Positions 1 through 7,291 of a DNA stretch of 40,799 nt are shown in pieces. Within the stretch, counting starts at the first letter, position 1; each line of letters begins with the position of its first letter. The notes below the pieces were generated by a model. It worked only from the letters and a program-made list of their open reading frames with translations, was not told where the DNA came from and searched no databases. The stretch covers positions 1-40,799 of the forward strand of contig JBBQJT010000032.1 in NCBI GenBank assembly GCA_038326165.1, given 5' to 3'. The stretch comes from JAEUUM01 sp038326165. Lineage in GTDB: Bacteria > Bacteroidota > Bacteroidia > Chitinophagales > Saprospiraceae. The translations under genes were made by a program, and so were the position numbers.

Positions 1-500
1 CCCCTTTGTCTGAACTAAGATTCTTATGATTAAATGATTAATATGATTTCTAATGTTCTCAATTTTTGAATAACCCATAAACCCATAAACCATAAACCCA
101 TAAACCATAAACCATTAACCCATTAACCATAAACCCATTAACAATTAACAATTAACCCCTTTGTCTGAATCCTGACGTGTGTCCAGTCAGGACAGGCTAA
201 AATTCTTATGATTAAATGATTAATATGATTTCTAATGTTCTCAATTTTTGAATAACCCATAAACCCATAAACCATAAACCCATAAACCATAAACCATTAA
301 CCCATTAACCATAAACCCATTAACAATTAACCCCTTTGTCTGAACTAAGATTCTTATGATTTAATGATTAGTAGGATTTCTAATGCTCTCAATTTTTGAA
401 TAACCCATAAACATATAAACCATAAACCCATAAACCCATAAACCATAAACCATAAACACTCAAACCAGAAACCCATTAACCATAAACCCATAAACCATAA
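1..500. repeat. Three long direct repeats with ATAAACC heptad tracts
   Basis: Three copies start at 1, 156 and 331, each opening with CCCCTTTGTCTGAA. Each has a unique core of about 57 bp (for example 21-77) and then a run of 7- and 8-base units of the CCATAAA / CCCATAAA / CCATTAA kind. Copies 1 and 2 are nearly identical through the core; copy 3 is diverged and its heptad tract is longer. Copy 2 carries an extra segment of about 25 bases after the opening. The minus strand is G/T-rich (TTTATGGG). No gene is supported here: the only open frame is low-complexity and made of the repeat itself. It lies downstream of the pyrF end. The function is unknown; slippage-prone intergenic DNA is the simplest reading. 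Confidence 0.9.
171..191. repeat. Small inverted repeat inserted in repeat copy 2
   Basis: CCTGAC (171-176) and GTCAGG (186-191) form a perfect 6-bp inverted repeat around a 9-base loop. The segment is missing from copies 1 and 3 at the matching place, so it is an insertion or a retained ancestral piece specific to copy 2. No function can be assigned. Confidence 0.6.
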
Positions 501-509
501 ATCTTGGCC

Positions 510-563
510 CAACACACCAATCACACCCATCATACCGATCAAGCCGATTACACCAAACGCACC
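510..563. repeat. Degenerate 9-bp tandem repeat
   Basis: Six consecutive 9-base units each end in ACC or GCC (CAACACACC, AATCACACC, CATCATACC, GATCAAGCC, GATTACACC, AAACGCACC). On the minus strand this would read as Gly-hydrophobic-hydrophobic triplets, but that frame has no believable gene around it. The period differs from the neighbouring heptad tract, so two different repeat types abut here, just past the pyrF stop. Confidence 0.6.
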
Positions 564-581
564 ACAAATAGGAATGCTTAA

Positions 582-1400
582 CTATAGAAACCTTTGTTCC
601 AATATTTCCTGCATTTGCATTTTGAGTTCTTTCGCCTTCTCACCTGCTTTTTCTGCAAAATCAACACCCTTACTAGCGAAGATTATTTCACGAGAAGAAT
701 TCACCAAGATTCCAATTTCGTCAGTCATAGTAAGTTCTGCGACTGTCTCCAGTGAACCGCCTTGGGCTCCAACACCGGGAATCAATAGGAAATAATCAGG
801 TGCCATAAGTCTAATCTCGGCCAATTGTTCAGTTTTTGTCGCACCAACCACGAACATCATTTCATGATAAGAAGCCCAACTCATTGCCTTTTCAAGCACT
901 TTGGAATACAATGTCTTGCCATCTGGGTCTTGAAAGTATTGAAAATCATGGGCACCTTCATTTGAAGTTAAAGCCAACAATATCACCCATTTGCCTTGAT
1001 AACCTAAAAATGGGCGCACGCTGTCTTCCCCCATATAAGGGGCGACGGTTACAGCATCGGCATCCATAGTATCGAAGAAAGCCTTGGCATATTGCGCAGA
1101 TGTATTGCCAATATCTCCTCTCTTGGCATCAACAATCACAAAATGAGAGTGCGGAATATAATCAACTGTTTTTTCCATCACCTCCCAACCATTCGCACCC
1201 AAAGCTTCATAAAATGCTGAATTAATTTTATAGGCTACACAATATTCTTGTGTTGCATCAATAATGGATTTATTGAATACCAGCATTGAAGCAGGAGATT
1301 TAGGAAGATGATCTGGAAGTTTGTCGCTATCGCTATCCAATCCTACACATAGAAAGGATTGTTTATCAATGATTTGTTTGATCAACTCAAGCCTGTTCAT
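582..1400 (-). CDS. pyrF: Orotidine 5'-phosphate decarboxylase
   Basis: This enzyme decarboxylates OMP to UMP, the last step of de novo pyrimidine synthesis, in the cytosol. The 272-residue protein has the catalytic DAKRGDIGNT motif (Asp91, Lys93, Asp96 from the chosen start), an N-terminal substrate segment CVGLDSD, and a late PGVGAQGG phosphate-binding loop. Length and motifs fit the longer OMPDC subfamily common in Bacteroidota. The frame is open 35 codons upstream, but that extension overlaps the NifU-domain gene and lacks family similarity. I therefore chose the ATG at 1398-1400, which overlaps the upstream stop as ATGA and suggests translational coupling. Another pyrimidine gene, pyrG, lies about 8 kb away and is not in the same operon. 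Confidence 0.95.
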   Translation of the reverse strand: MNRLELIKQIIDKQSFLCVGLDSDSDKLPDHLPKSPASMLVFNKSIIDATQEYCVAYKINSAFYEALGANGWEVMEKTVDYIPHSHFVIVDAKRGDIGNTSAQYAKAFFDTMDADAVTVAPYMGEDSVRPFLGYQGKWVILLALTSNEGAHDFQYFQDPDGKTLYSKVLEKAMSWASYHEMMFVVGATKTEQLAEIRLMAPDYFLLIPGVGAQGGSLETVAELTMTDEIGILVNSSREIIFASKGVDFAEKAGEKAKELKMQMQEILEQRFL

Positions 1401-1660
1401 GATGCCATCACTCCATTCACTGCTGAAACTGATTTGACTCGGGGCACCTTGGAGCAAACAGCTTGTTCTAAGCCAGCTTTCATGGTAAAAACAGACATAT
1501 TGCAAGATTCACAATTGCCCAACCATTTGATGTAAAGCACACCTGCTTCATCTATATCAACCACTTCTACATCACCTCCATCGACAACTAAATGCGGTCG
1601 GATATCAGCCAGTGCATTTTCAATCTCTATCAAAAGATCTATTTTTTCTTGAGGTGTCAT
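1397..1660 (-). CDS. NifU C-terminal-domain Fe-S scaffold protein
   Basis: An 87-residue protein consisting of just the NifU C-terminal (Nfu) domain. It has the IRPHLVVDGGDVEVVD signature near residues 20-35 and the cluster-binding pair Cys50-x-x-Cys53 (GNCESCNMS). Nfu proteins carry a 4Fe-4S cluster, usually bridged between two monomers, and pass it to target apoproteins. The gene lies 30 bp downstream of mrp, another Fe-S assembly ATPase, so the two probably work in the same pathway. It overlaps pyrF by 4 bp (ATGA). A -7 box at 1682-1689 in the mrp-nfu gap suggests that it also has its own promoter. Confidence 0.92.
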   Translation of the reverse strand: MTPQEKIDLLIEIENALADIRPHLVVDGGDVEVVDIDEAGVLYIKWLGNCESCNMSVFTMKAGLEQAVCSKVPRVKSVSAVNGVMAS

Positions 1661-1681
1661 GTATGTTTAGTTATTATGTTG

Positions 1682-1689
1682 CAAAGATA
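1682..1689 (-). promoter_or_regulatory. -7 box for the nfu-pyrF pair
   Basis: TATCTTTG on the minus strand matches the Bacteroidota -7 consensus TAnnTTTG and sits between the mrp stop and the nfu ATG. Transcription would begin about 4 bases further on, giving a 5' leader of roughly 18 nt. No convincing -33 element was found at the expected distance. Confidence 0.45.
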
Positions 1690-1690
1690 C

Positions 1691-2785
1691 TCAAAGTTGA
1701 GGATTGATCAATACTCGCTCTGTTGGAGCAATAGTTTCATTGCGGTAAGCCATTTGTCTAACCATGTTTTCAGCAATTGTCATGAAATGGCTGGCAATCA
1801 CTCCACCTTGTAATATTGTAGGTTGACCATTGTCACTTCCTTCTCTAATGGACTGAACTAAAGGTATTTGACCCAGAAGCACAGTGTTACTTTGCTGAGC
1901 CAATTGTTTGCCGCCACCTTGTCCAAAAATGTAATATTTGTTATCTGGCAGCTCTTCAGGTGTAAACCAACTCATATTTTCCACTATTCCAATTACTGGA
2001 ACCTTTACTTGGTCCAACTTAAACATATTTGCTGCTTTCAATGCATCTGCAATCGCAACATCCTGTGGAGTTGTGACTATTATTGCTCCTGTCACTGGAA
2101 CTGTTTGCACCAAAGTCAACTGAATATCGCCTGTACCCGGTGGAAGATCAACGATTAAATAATCTAATTCCGGCCACAAGGTATCCATGAAAAACTGTTT
2201 CAATATACCAGCAAGTCTTGGCCCACGAAGTACTACAGCTTGTTCTGGCTCAATTAGAAATCCCATTGAAATAACAGGCATATTAAATGCCATTAAAGGA
2301 ACAATCTTAGGGCTGCCATAAACGTCTTGTATGGAAGGACGTTCAGAACGCATATTGGTCATAGTTGGCAATGAAGGACCGTATATATCTGCATCCAATA
2401 AACCCACTTGGTAACCCATTTGCTTCAAAGCAAGTGCTAGATTGAGCGATACAGTAGATTTTCCAACTCCGCCTTTACCACTGCCCACTGCAATGATGTT
2501 CTTAAGGTTTGGCAGTGGAGATTCCGGTTTATCTGTGTCAGTTGCTTTTGTTTTTAGATGAACATGAACCTCAGCAAACGGATATTCATCTTGAATTGCT
2601 CCGATACAACTAAAATTCAATTCTGACTTATGCGGCAGGTTGGGTGAGGCAATCATCAATGTAATGTGAACTGCATTTCCCTCAGATATCTCTAATGTTT
2701 CGACCAAGCCAGCCGAGATGATATCATTCCCAGTCAAAGGATCTCTTACCTTTTGAAGTGCCCTTACTACTTTATCTCTTTCCAA
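1691..2785 (-). CDS. mrp: Mrp/NBP35 family Fe-S carrier ATPase
   Basis: A 364-residue ApbC/Mrp-type P-loop ATPase that loads or carries Fe-S clusters. The N-terminus (about 1-80) is a DUF59/MIP18 domain (VRDPLTGNDIISAGLV). The deviant Walker A GSGKGGVGKS spans residues 101-110, followed by DADIYGPSLP (131-140) and DLPPGTGD. The C-terminal region reads VENMSWFTPEELPDNKYYIF and lacks the CxxC pair that binds the cluster in E. coli ApbC; from memory this is usual in Bacteroidota homologues. The start is TTG at 2783-2785: there is no in-frame ATG before the conserved domain, and an in-frame stop lies a few codons upstream. It is followed by the nfu gene. Confidence 0.93.
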   Translation of the reverse strand: MERDKVVRALQKVRDPLTGNDIISAGLVETLEISEGNAVHITLMIASPNLPHKSELNFSCIGAIQDEYPFAEVHVHLKTKATDTDKPESPLPNLKNIIAVGSGKGGVGKSTVSLNLALALKQMGYQVGLLDADIYGPSLPTMTNMRSERPSIQDVYGSPKIVPLMAFNMPVISMGFLIEPEQAVVLRGPRLAGILKQFFMDTLWPELDYLIVDLPPGTGDIQLTLVQTVPVTGAIIVTTPQDVAIADALKAANMFKLDQVKVPVIGIVENMSWFTPEELPDNKYYIFGQGGGKQLAQQSNTVLLGQIPLVQSIREGSDNGQPTILQGGVIASHFMTIAENMVRQMAYRNETIAPTERVLINPQL

Positions 2786-2807
2786 GGTATTAATTTATAT
2801 TGAAGAA

Positions 2808-2815
2808 CAAAGTTA
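2808..2815 (-). promoter_or_regulatory. -7 box for mrp
   Basis: TAACTTTG on the minus strand fits TAnnTTTG exactly. A TTG triplet about 18 bases upstream could serve as the -33 element. The predicted leader to the mrp TTG start is about 20 nt, and the box lies in the 58-bp gap after prmC. Confidence 0.5.
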
Positions 2816-2843
2816 CTAAAGGAATGTTGGTTCCAATTATCAA

Positions 2844-3671
2844 TCATCCTAAAATAGCTCTAATTATCCTCTTCTTGTCTTGCATATCTTTTATGACCAA
2901 GGCCTTCCAGTTATATTCTTGAAAGATTACCAAGATTTCATCTGCATAAAATTCATTCAGTTCTAAGAACATTTGGCCTCCATCGATCAACCAGTTTTGA
3001 CCGTACGTGGCAAAATGTTTGTAAAACTCTAAACCATTGTCATGCGCAAATAGGGCCATGTGGGGCTCGTGTTGAACTGTTGAAATTGACATCAATTCTC
3101 TTTCATGCTCTGAAATATAAGGCGGATTGCTTACAATCAAGTCAAACTTACCCATTGGCAACTGATCCTTGATAGACAAAATATCCAATACTGAAAAATC
3201 AACTTCTAGTTTCAAATCAATTGCATTTTCCTTTGCAATTTCCAATGCATCAACACTGAGGTCAATTCCAGCAACTGACCAATTGGGCCTTTTAGACTTT
3301 AAAGCCAGCACAATGGCTCCACTTCCTGTACCAATATCCAAAACTTTTGCATCTGTTGACTTGGTGTACGCCAAAACTTCTCGACAGAGTTCTTCTGTTT
3401 CGGGGCGTGGTATCAATACCTTGTTGCTCACTTTCAATTTTAAGTCCATGAAATACTGTATTCCAGTAATAAACTGAATGGGCTCATTATTTAGCAAACG
3501 CGCAACAATTTGCTCGATCTTAACTTCATGAACACTGAGGGGAAGGTCTTTATCCCAAATGAGATCTTCCAATAGCATCCTGCCCAATTGCAAAGACTCC
3601 TCAGCAAATCCTGCATCATTCAATTTGCTCAAAAAGATTTTTCTTAAGTCTACGTTGTTCCACAGAATCAA
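2844..3671 (-). CDS. prmC: Release factor glutamine N5-methyltransferase
   Basis: This SAM-dependent enzyme methylates the Gln of the GGQ loop in peptide-chain release factors, improving termination. The 275-residue length is normal. An N-terminal helical domain (1-75) is followed by IPRPETEEL (87-95), the SAM-binding loop DIGTGSGAI (112-120) and the catalytic NPPY (182-185). The start is TTG at 3669-3671, overlapping the nspC stop as TTGA; the next in-frame ATG is 30 codons in and would cut the helical domain. The gene is the third in a tight run with the polyamine genes, which probably reflects shared transcription rather than shared function. Confidence 0.93.
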   Translation of the reverse strand: MILWNNVDLRKIFLSKLNDAGFAEESLQLGRMLLEDLIWDKDLPLSVHEVKIEQIVARLLNNEPIQFITGIQYFMDLKLKVSNKVLIPRPETEELCREVLAYTKSTDAKVLDIGTGSGAIVLALKSKRPNWSVAGIDLSVDALEIAKENAIDLKLEVDFSVLDILSIKDQLPMGKFDLIVSNPPYISEHERELMSISTVQHEPHMALFAHDNGLEFYKHFATYGQNWLIDGGQMFLELNEFYADEILVIFQEYNWKALVIKDMQDKKRIIRAILG

Positions 3672-4801
3672 CTCAATCTATTTTTGAAATCCTCATAAGT
3701 GAATCTTCTTATGACTTTATAATTGCCATTTTGGTCCAGAATGGAAATATCTGGATGTCGAACTCCATTAAAGGTGGTTGTTTTAACCATAGTATAATGG
3801 ATCATGTCATGAAATATCAACCTGTCGCCAATATTGATTTCATGATCAAAATGATATTCATCAACAAAATCTCCTGCCAAGCAACTTGTACCCCCAATTC
3901 GGTAATGGTATTGCGATTTTTGCTTATCCACTTCTCCAAAAATCCTGGGCCTGTATGGCATTTCTAATACATCTGGCATGTGTGCAGTAAAACTGGCATC
4001 AATCAGTAATGTCTTTACACCTCTCCTCTCCACTATATCAACCACGGTGGTAACTAAATCCCCAGCATCCCAGGCAAAAGCACTTCCAGGTTCCAAAATC
4101 ACATTGACATTATGCCTCTTTTTAAAAGCTTTTAATATTTTAACCAAATAAGGAATATCGTAATCCTTTCTTGTCATCAAATGGCCACCACCCATGTTTA
4201 CCCATTTCAATCCTTTCAATAGATTTCCAAATTTTTCCTCAAAGCTGTCAATTACTTTTTGGAGTGCGTGAGAATCTGACTCGCAAAGCACATGAAAATG
4301 AAGACCTTCGATGCCTTCAGGTAAAGCATTCAGTCCATCCTTCAGCACGCCAAGACGAGAGTGTGGATTTGCAGGATTGTACAATTCTGTTTCGACATCG
4401 CTGTATTCCGGATTAACACGTAAGCCAAATGAAATATTTGGATTCGCTGCCTTCATTTTATGACAAAAGCGATTGTATTGAGAAAGCGAGTTGAAGGTAA
4501 TATGGCTACTTAGTTTGGCTATTTCATCCACTTCATCCTCCAAATAGGTTGGGGAGTAAGTGTGTGCAGGCTTACCAAATTCCTCAAAGCATAACCTTGC
4601 TTCATGCAATGAGCTTGCGGTAGCTCCGCTCGCATACTTGCTCACCAATGGAAAAACAGACCACATTGCAAAACCTTTGAATGCAAGAATAATATCTATT
4701 CCTGCATCTTCTTTTACTTTGGCAATTAACTCCAAATTTTTAATCAATCTTTTCTCATCCAACACGAATGCTGGTGTCCTCATATCCTTTGGATAAGCCA
4801 T
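3668..4801 (-). CDS. nspC: Carboxynorspermidine/carboxyspermidine decarboxylase
   Basis: A PLP-dependent alanine-racemase-fold decarboxylase that converts carboxy(nor)spermidine to (nor)spermidine, the last step of the aspartate-semialdehyde polyamine route. The 377-residue protein shows the PLP lysine Lys42 in ILAFKGFAMW, a GGGH phosphate loop (204-207), EPGS (237-240) and the catalytic-site cysteine Cys307 in GGTSCLAGD. It starts 5 bp after the dehydrogenase stop, so the two enzymes form one operon. With putrescine as substrate the product would be spermidine. The substrate preference between the C3 and C4 diamine is not visible in the sequence. Confidence 0.94.
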   Translation of the reverse strand: MAYPKDMRTPAFVLDEKRLIKNLELIAKVKEDAGIDIILAFKGFAMWSVFPLVSKYASGATASSLHEARLCFEEFGKPAHTYSPTYLEDEVDEIAKLSSHITFNSLSQYNRFCHKMKAANPNISFGLRVNPEYSDVETELYNPANPHSRLGVLKDGLNALPEGIEGLHFHVLCESDSHALQKVIDSFEEKFGNLLKGLKWVNMGGGHLMTRKDYDIPYLVKILKAFKKRHNVNVILEPGSAFAWDAGDLVTTVVDIVERRGVKTLLIDASFTAHMPDVLEMPYRPRIFGEVDKQKSQYHYRIGGTSCLAGDFVDEYHFDHEINIGDRLIFHDMIHYTMVKTTTFNGVRHPDISILDQNGNYKVIRRFTYEDFKNRLS

Positions 4802-4806
4802 CTAAA

Positions 4807-6000
4807 TTATATTTCTAGATCAATTGTAAACGATTCTTCCCACGGCAAACCTTCGGTCATCAATTTTGACATGAATGGATCAGGGTTCAGGTCCTCAACA
4901 TTGAATACGCCAGCTCCTTTCCATTCGCCAGTCAGCATCATCATTGCTCCAATCATGGCAGGAACTCCTGTGGTATAACTAACAGCTTGAGTTTTGGTTT
5001 CCTTGAATGCTACTTCGTGGCTGCAATTGTTCCAAACGTAATAATGCCTCTCTTGGCCGTCCTTAATTCCTTTTATTCTGCAACCAATTGAGGTCCATCC
5101 AACATAATTTTCTCCCAGATCTCCTGGATTTGGTAAAACAGCCTTCAAAAATTGAAGCGGTACTATTTCCATCCCGTTATAGTTGATTGGTTCAATGGAA
5201 GCCATGCCTATATTTTGAATAACTCTCAAGTGTGTCAAGTATTCATCACCAAATGTCATCCAAAATCTTGCACGCTTGAGTGTAGGAAAGTTTTTGACCA
5301 GAGATTCTAGTTCTTCATGGTAAATCACATAAGATTTTTTAGGACCAATTCCTGGGTAATTCAACATGGCTGAAATTTCATGCGGATTGGTTTCAATCCA
5401 TTGACCGTACTCCCAATATTTTCCCTTTTGAGTGACCTCACGGATGTTTATTTCAGGATTAAAGTTAGTTGCGAAGGCTTTGCCATGATCGCCAGCGTTG
5501 GCGTCGACTATATCTAGGTAATGAATTTCATCAAAATGGTGCTTTGCAGCATGAGCAGTATAAATACTCGTTACGCCAGGGTCAAATCCACAACCCAATA
5601 CTGCCATCAGTCCAGCTTGTTTGAATCGATCTTGATAAGCCCACTGCCATGAATATTCAAACTTTGCTTCATCCTTAGGCTCATAATTGGCTGTATCCAG
5701 ATAATTAACTCCAGCCGCTAGACAAGCATCCATGATGGTCAAATCTTGGTAAGGCAATGCCACATTGATAACCATTGCAGGACCAAAATCTTTGATTAAT
5801 TGTGTCAGTGCAGGCACGTCTTCTGCATCAATTGCTGCTGTAGAAATTCTATCTGAACCTATTAAAGCTGCAATTGTATCGCACTTTGATTTGGTTCTAC
5901 TCGCTAATAATATTTCGGAGAACACTTCAGGGTGTTGTGCGCACTTAAAAGCAACAACTTGCCCTACTCCACCAGCTCCAATGATGATAACCTTCGCCAT
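4807..6000 (-). CDS. Carboxynorspermidine/carboxyspermidine dehydrogenase
   Basis: A saccharopine-dehydrogenase-like oxidoreductase of 397 residues. It condenses aspartate semialdehyde with a diamine (putrescine or diaminopropane) and reduces the imine with NADPH, giving carboxyspermidine or carboxynorspermidine. The N-terminal Rossmann motif is IIIGAGGVG (about 5-13). NYLDTANYEP and LGCGFDPGVTSIY are typical of the saccharopine dehydrogenase fold. The pairing with nspC 5 bp downstream distinguishes it from lysine-pathway relatives. It is transcribed divergently from the agmatinase gene, which makes its likely diamine substrate. The 79-bp gap between them holds the shared control region. Confidence 0.9.
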   Translation of the reverse strand: MAKVIIIGAGGVGQVVAFKCAQHPEVFSEILLASRTKSKCDTIAALIGSDRISTAAIDAEDVPALTQLIKDFGPAMVINVALPYQDLTIMDACLAAGVNYLDTANYEPKDEAKFEYSWQWAYQDRFKQAGLMAVLGCGFDPGVTSIYTAHAAKHHFDEIHYLDIVDANAGDHGKAFATNFNPEINIREVTQKGKYWEYGQWIETNPHEISAMLNYPGIGPKKSYVIYHEELESLVKNFPTLKRARFWMTFGDEYLTHLRVIQNIGMASIEPINYNGMEIVPLQFLKAVLPNPGDLGENYVGWTSIGCRIKGIKDGQERHYYVWNNCSHEVAFKETKTQAVSYTTGVPAMIGAMMMLTGEWKGAGVFNVEDLNPDPFMSKLMTEGLPWEESFTIDLEI

Positions 6001-6067
6001 GATTTTTAAATTTGTAGTTAATGCGTCGCGAAATTACACCTATCTAGATAAATGAAAGTTAAATTTC

Positions 6068-6075
6068 TAACTTTG
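6068..6075 (+). promoter_or_regulatory. -7 box immediately before the agmatinase ATG
   Basis: TAACTTTG matches TAnnTTTG and ends 4 bases before the ATG at 6080. In Bacteroidota transcription starts roughly 4 bases after this box, so the mRNA would begin at or within a base of the start codon and be essentially leaderless. No clear -33 box was seen. This is inference from motif spacing only. Confidence 0.5.
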
Positions 6076-6079
6076 AGCC

Positions 6080-7093
6080 ATGAATATTGAAAATTTTAAT
6101 CCTAATGGCGTAGGAATAAAGAACGGAAACTTTATTGGGTTACCCTTTAACAAGCTAAATGCGCAGATTGTTTTATATCCTGTACCGTGGGATGTAACAG
6201 TCAGTTATAGAGCGGGCACGAGTACAGGACCGCAGAATATTCTTGAAGCCTCTTCTCAATTAGACCTTTATGATGCCGATTATCCAGATTCTTGGAAGCG
6301 AGGCATATTCTTTCATAAAATTGACGAAGAACTGGCAGCCATCAACACGGACATGCGTTCCTTGGCTGATGGACATATTGAATCCCTAGAAGCAGGTGAA
6401 TCAGGAACAGAATTTGCTTTGAATCTGGTTAACGATGCATGTGTTAAGATGGTTGATCAGGTATTTCACGCTACACAAAAATTAATGGATGAGGGCAAAA
6501 TTGTTGGACTGATCGGTGGAGACCACAGCACACCTTTGGGTTACCTGAGAGCGCTTTCTGAAAATCACACCAACTTCGGTATCCTTCATATCGATGCACA
6601 CATGGACATGCGCAAGGCCTACGAGGAATTTGAATATTCGCATGCCTCCATCATGTATAATGTGATGACCAGTATTCCAAATATCAGCAAAATTATTCAA
6701 GTTGGAATCAGGGACTACTGCGACGAAGAAGTGGAGTTTGCGAAGGCTCTCGGAAATAGAGCAGAAATATATTTTGAACAAAATATTCAAAGAAAACTTC
6801 TCACTGGTGTAAGTTATCATGAAATAGCCACTGAAATCATATTAAATCTTCCAAACAAAGTTTACATCAGCTTCGATGTTGACGGCTTGGATCCAAAGCT
6901 TTGCCCAAATACGGGAACTCCAGTGCCAGGTGGACTTGAGTTTGCGCAGGCTATTTATTTGATGAAATTAGTAAAAGATTCTGGTCGAGAAATAATAGGA
7001 TTTGATGTAGTTGAAACGGGTGGTTTTCCCAATGATTGGGATGGAAATGTAGCAGCCCGAATCGTTTACAAGCTGTGTGGGATGGTTGGGTAA
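6080..7093 (+). CDS. speB: Agmatinase/ureohydrolase family enzyme
   Basis: A 337-residue Mn2+ ureohydrolase. Metal ligands are seen in GGDHS (His149), DAHMD (Asp172, His174, Asp176) and SFDVDGLDP (Asp266, Asp268). TGTPVPGG (278-285) matches the agmatinase active-site loop. The expected reaction is agmatine to putrescine plus urea. Arginase or formimidoylglutamase activity cannot be excluded from motifs, but the divergent carboxyspermidine genes, which consume putrescine, favour agmatinase. A biosynthetic arginine decarboxylase is not in the window. The N-terminal 25 residues precede the conserved fold; the ATG sits just after a -7 box. Confidence 0.88.
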   Translation: MNIENFNPNGVGIKNGNFIGLPFNKLNAQIVLYPVPWDVTVSYRAGTSTGPQNILEASSQLDLYDADYPDSWKRGIFFHKIDEELAAINTDMRSLADGHIESLEAGESGTEFALNLVNDACVKMVDQVFHATQKLMDEGKIVGLIGGDHSTPLGYLRALSENHTNFGILHIDAHMDMRKAYEEFEYSHASIMYNVMTSIPNISKIIQVGIRDYCDEEVEFAKALGNRAEIYFEQNIQRKLLTGVSYHEIATEIILNLPNKVYISFDVDGLDPKLCPNTGTPVPGGLEFAQAIYLMKLVKDSGREIIGFDVVETGGFPNDWDGNVAARIVYKLCGMVG

Positions 7094-7263
7094 AATTACT
7101 TTTGGTGTCTAAAAATAAATCTTTAGGTAAAATAGCAGAAAACAATATTTTGACCGAGAAAAAACTCAAATTATGGATTCATAAAATATTGATGGTTTGA
7201 CTATCCATATTGAAAAGCTCAATTTTCTTGAGGATTTACAAGTGCAAAACTTGAATTATGCTT

Positions 7264-7271
7264 TACCTTCG
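7264..7271 (+). promoter_or_regulatory. Candidate variant -7 box for purK
   Basis: TACCTTCG differs from TAnnTTTG at one base and lies 20 bp before the purK TTG start. The identical octamer occurs upstream of tdh (20780-20787, minus), which makes it a plausible variant of the promoter. The 198-bp gap between speB and purK shows nothing else I can name. Confidence 0.35.
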
Positions 7272-7291
7272 CCTACTAAAGTAAGTTTAAG

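Noticed and set aside
1..500. CRISPR array
   Set aside because: The spacing is irregular, the repeats are 155-175 bp with internal heptads, there are no unique spacers of constant size, and no cas genes are present.
354..542. 62-codon minus frame rich in Trp, Phe, Met and Gly
   Set aside because: It is a direct read-through of the heptad and 9-bp repeats, with no upstream signal or similarity to a protein family.
1401..1505. N-terminal extension of pyrF
   Set aside because: It lies inside the NifU-domain gene in another frame and is not part of OMP decarboxylases.
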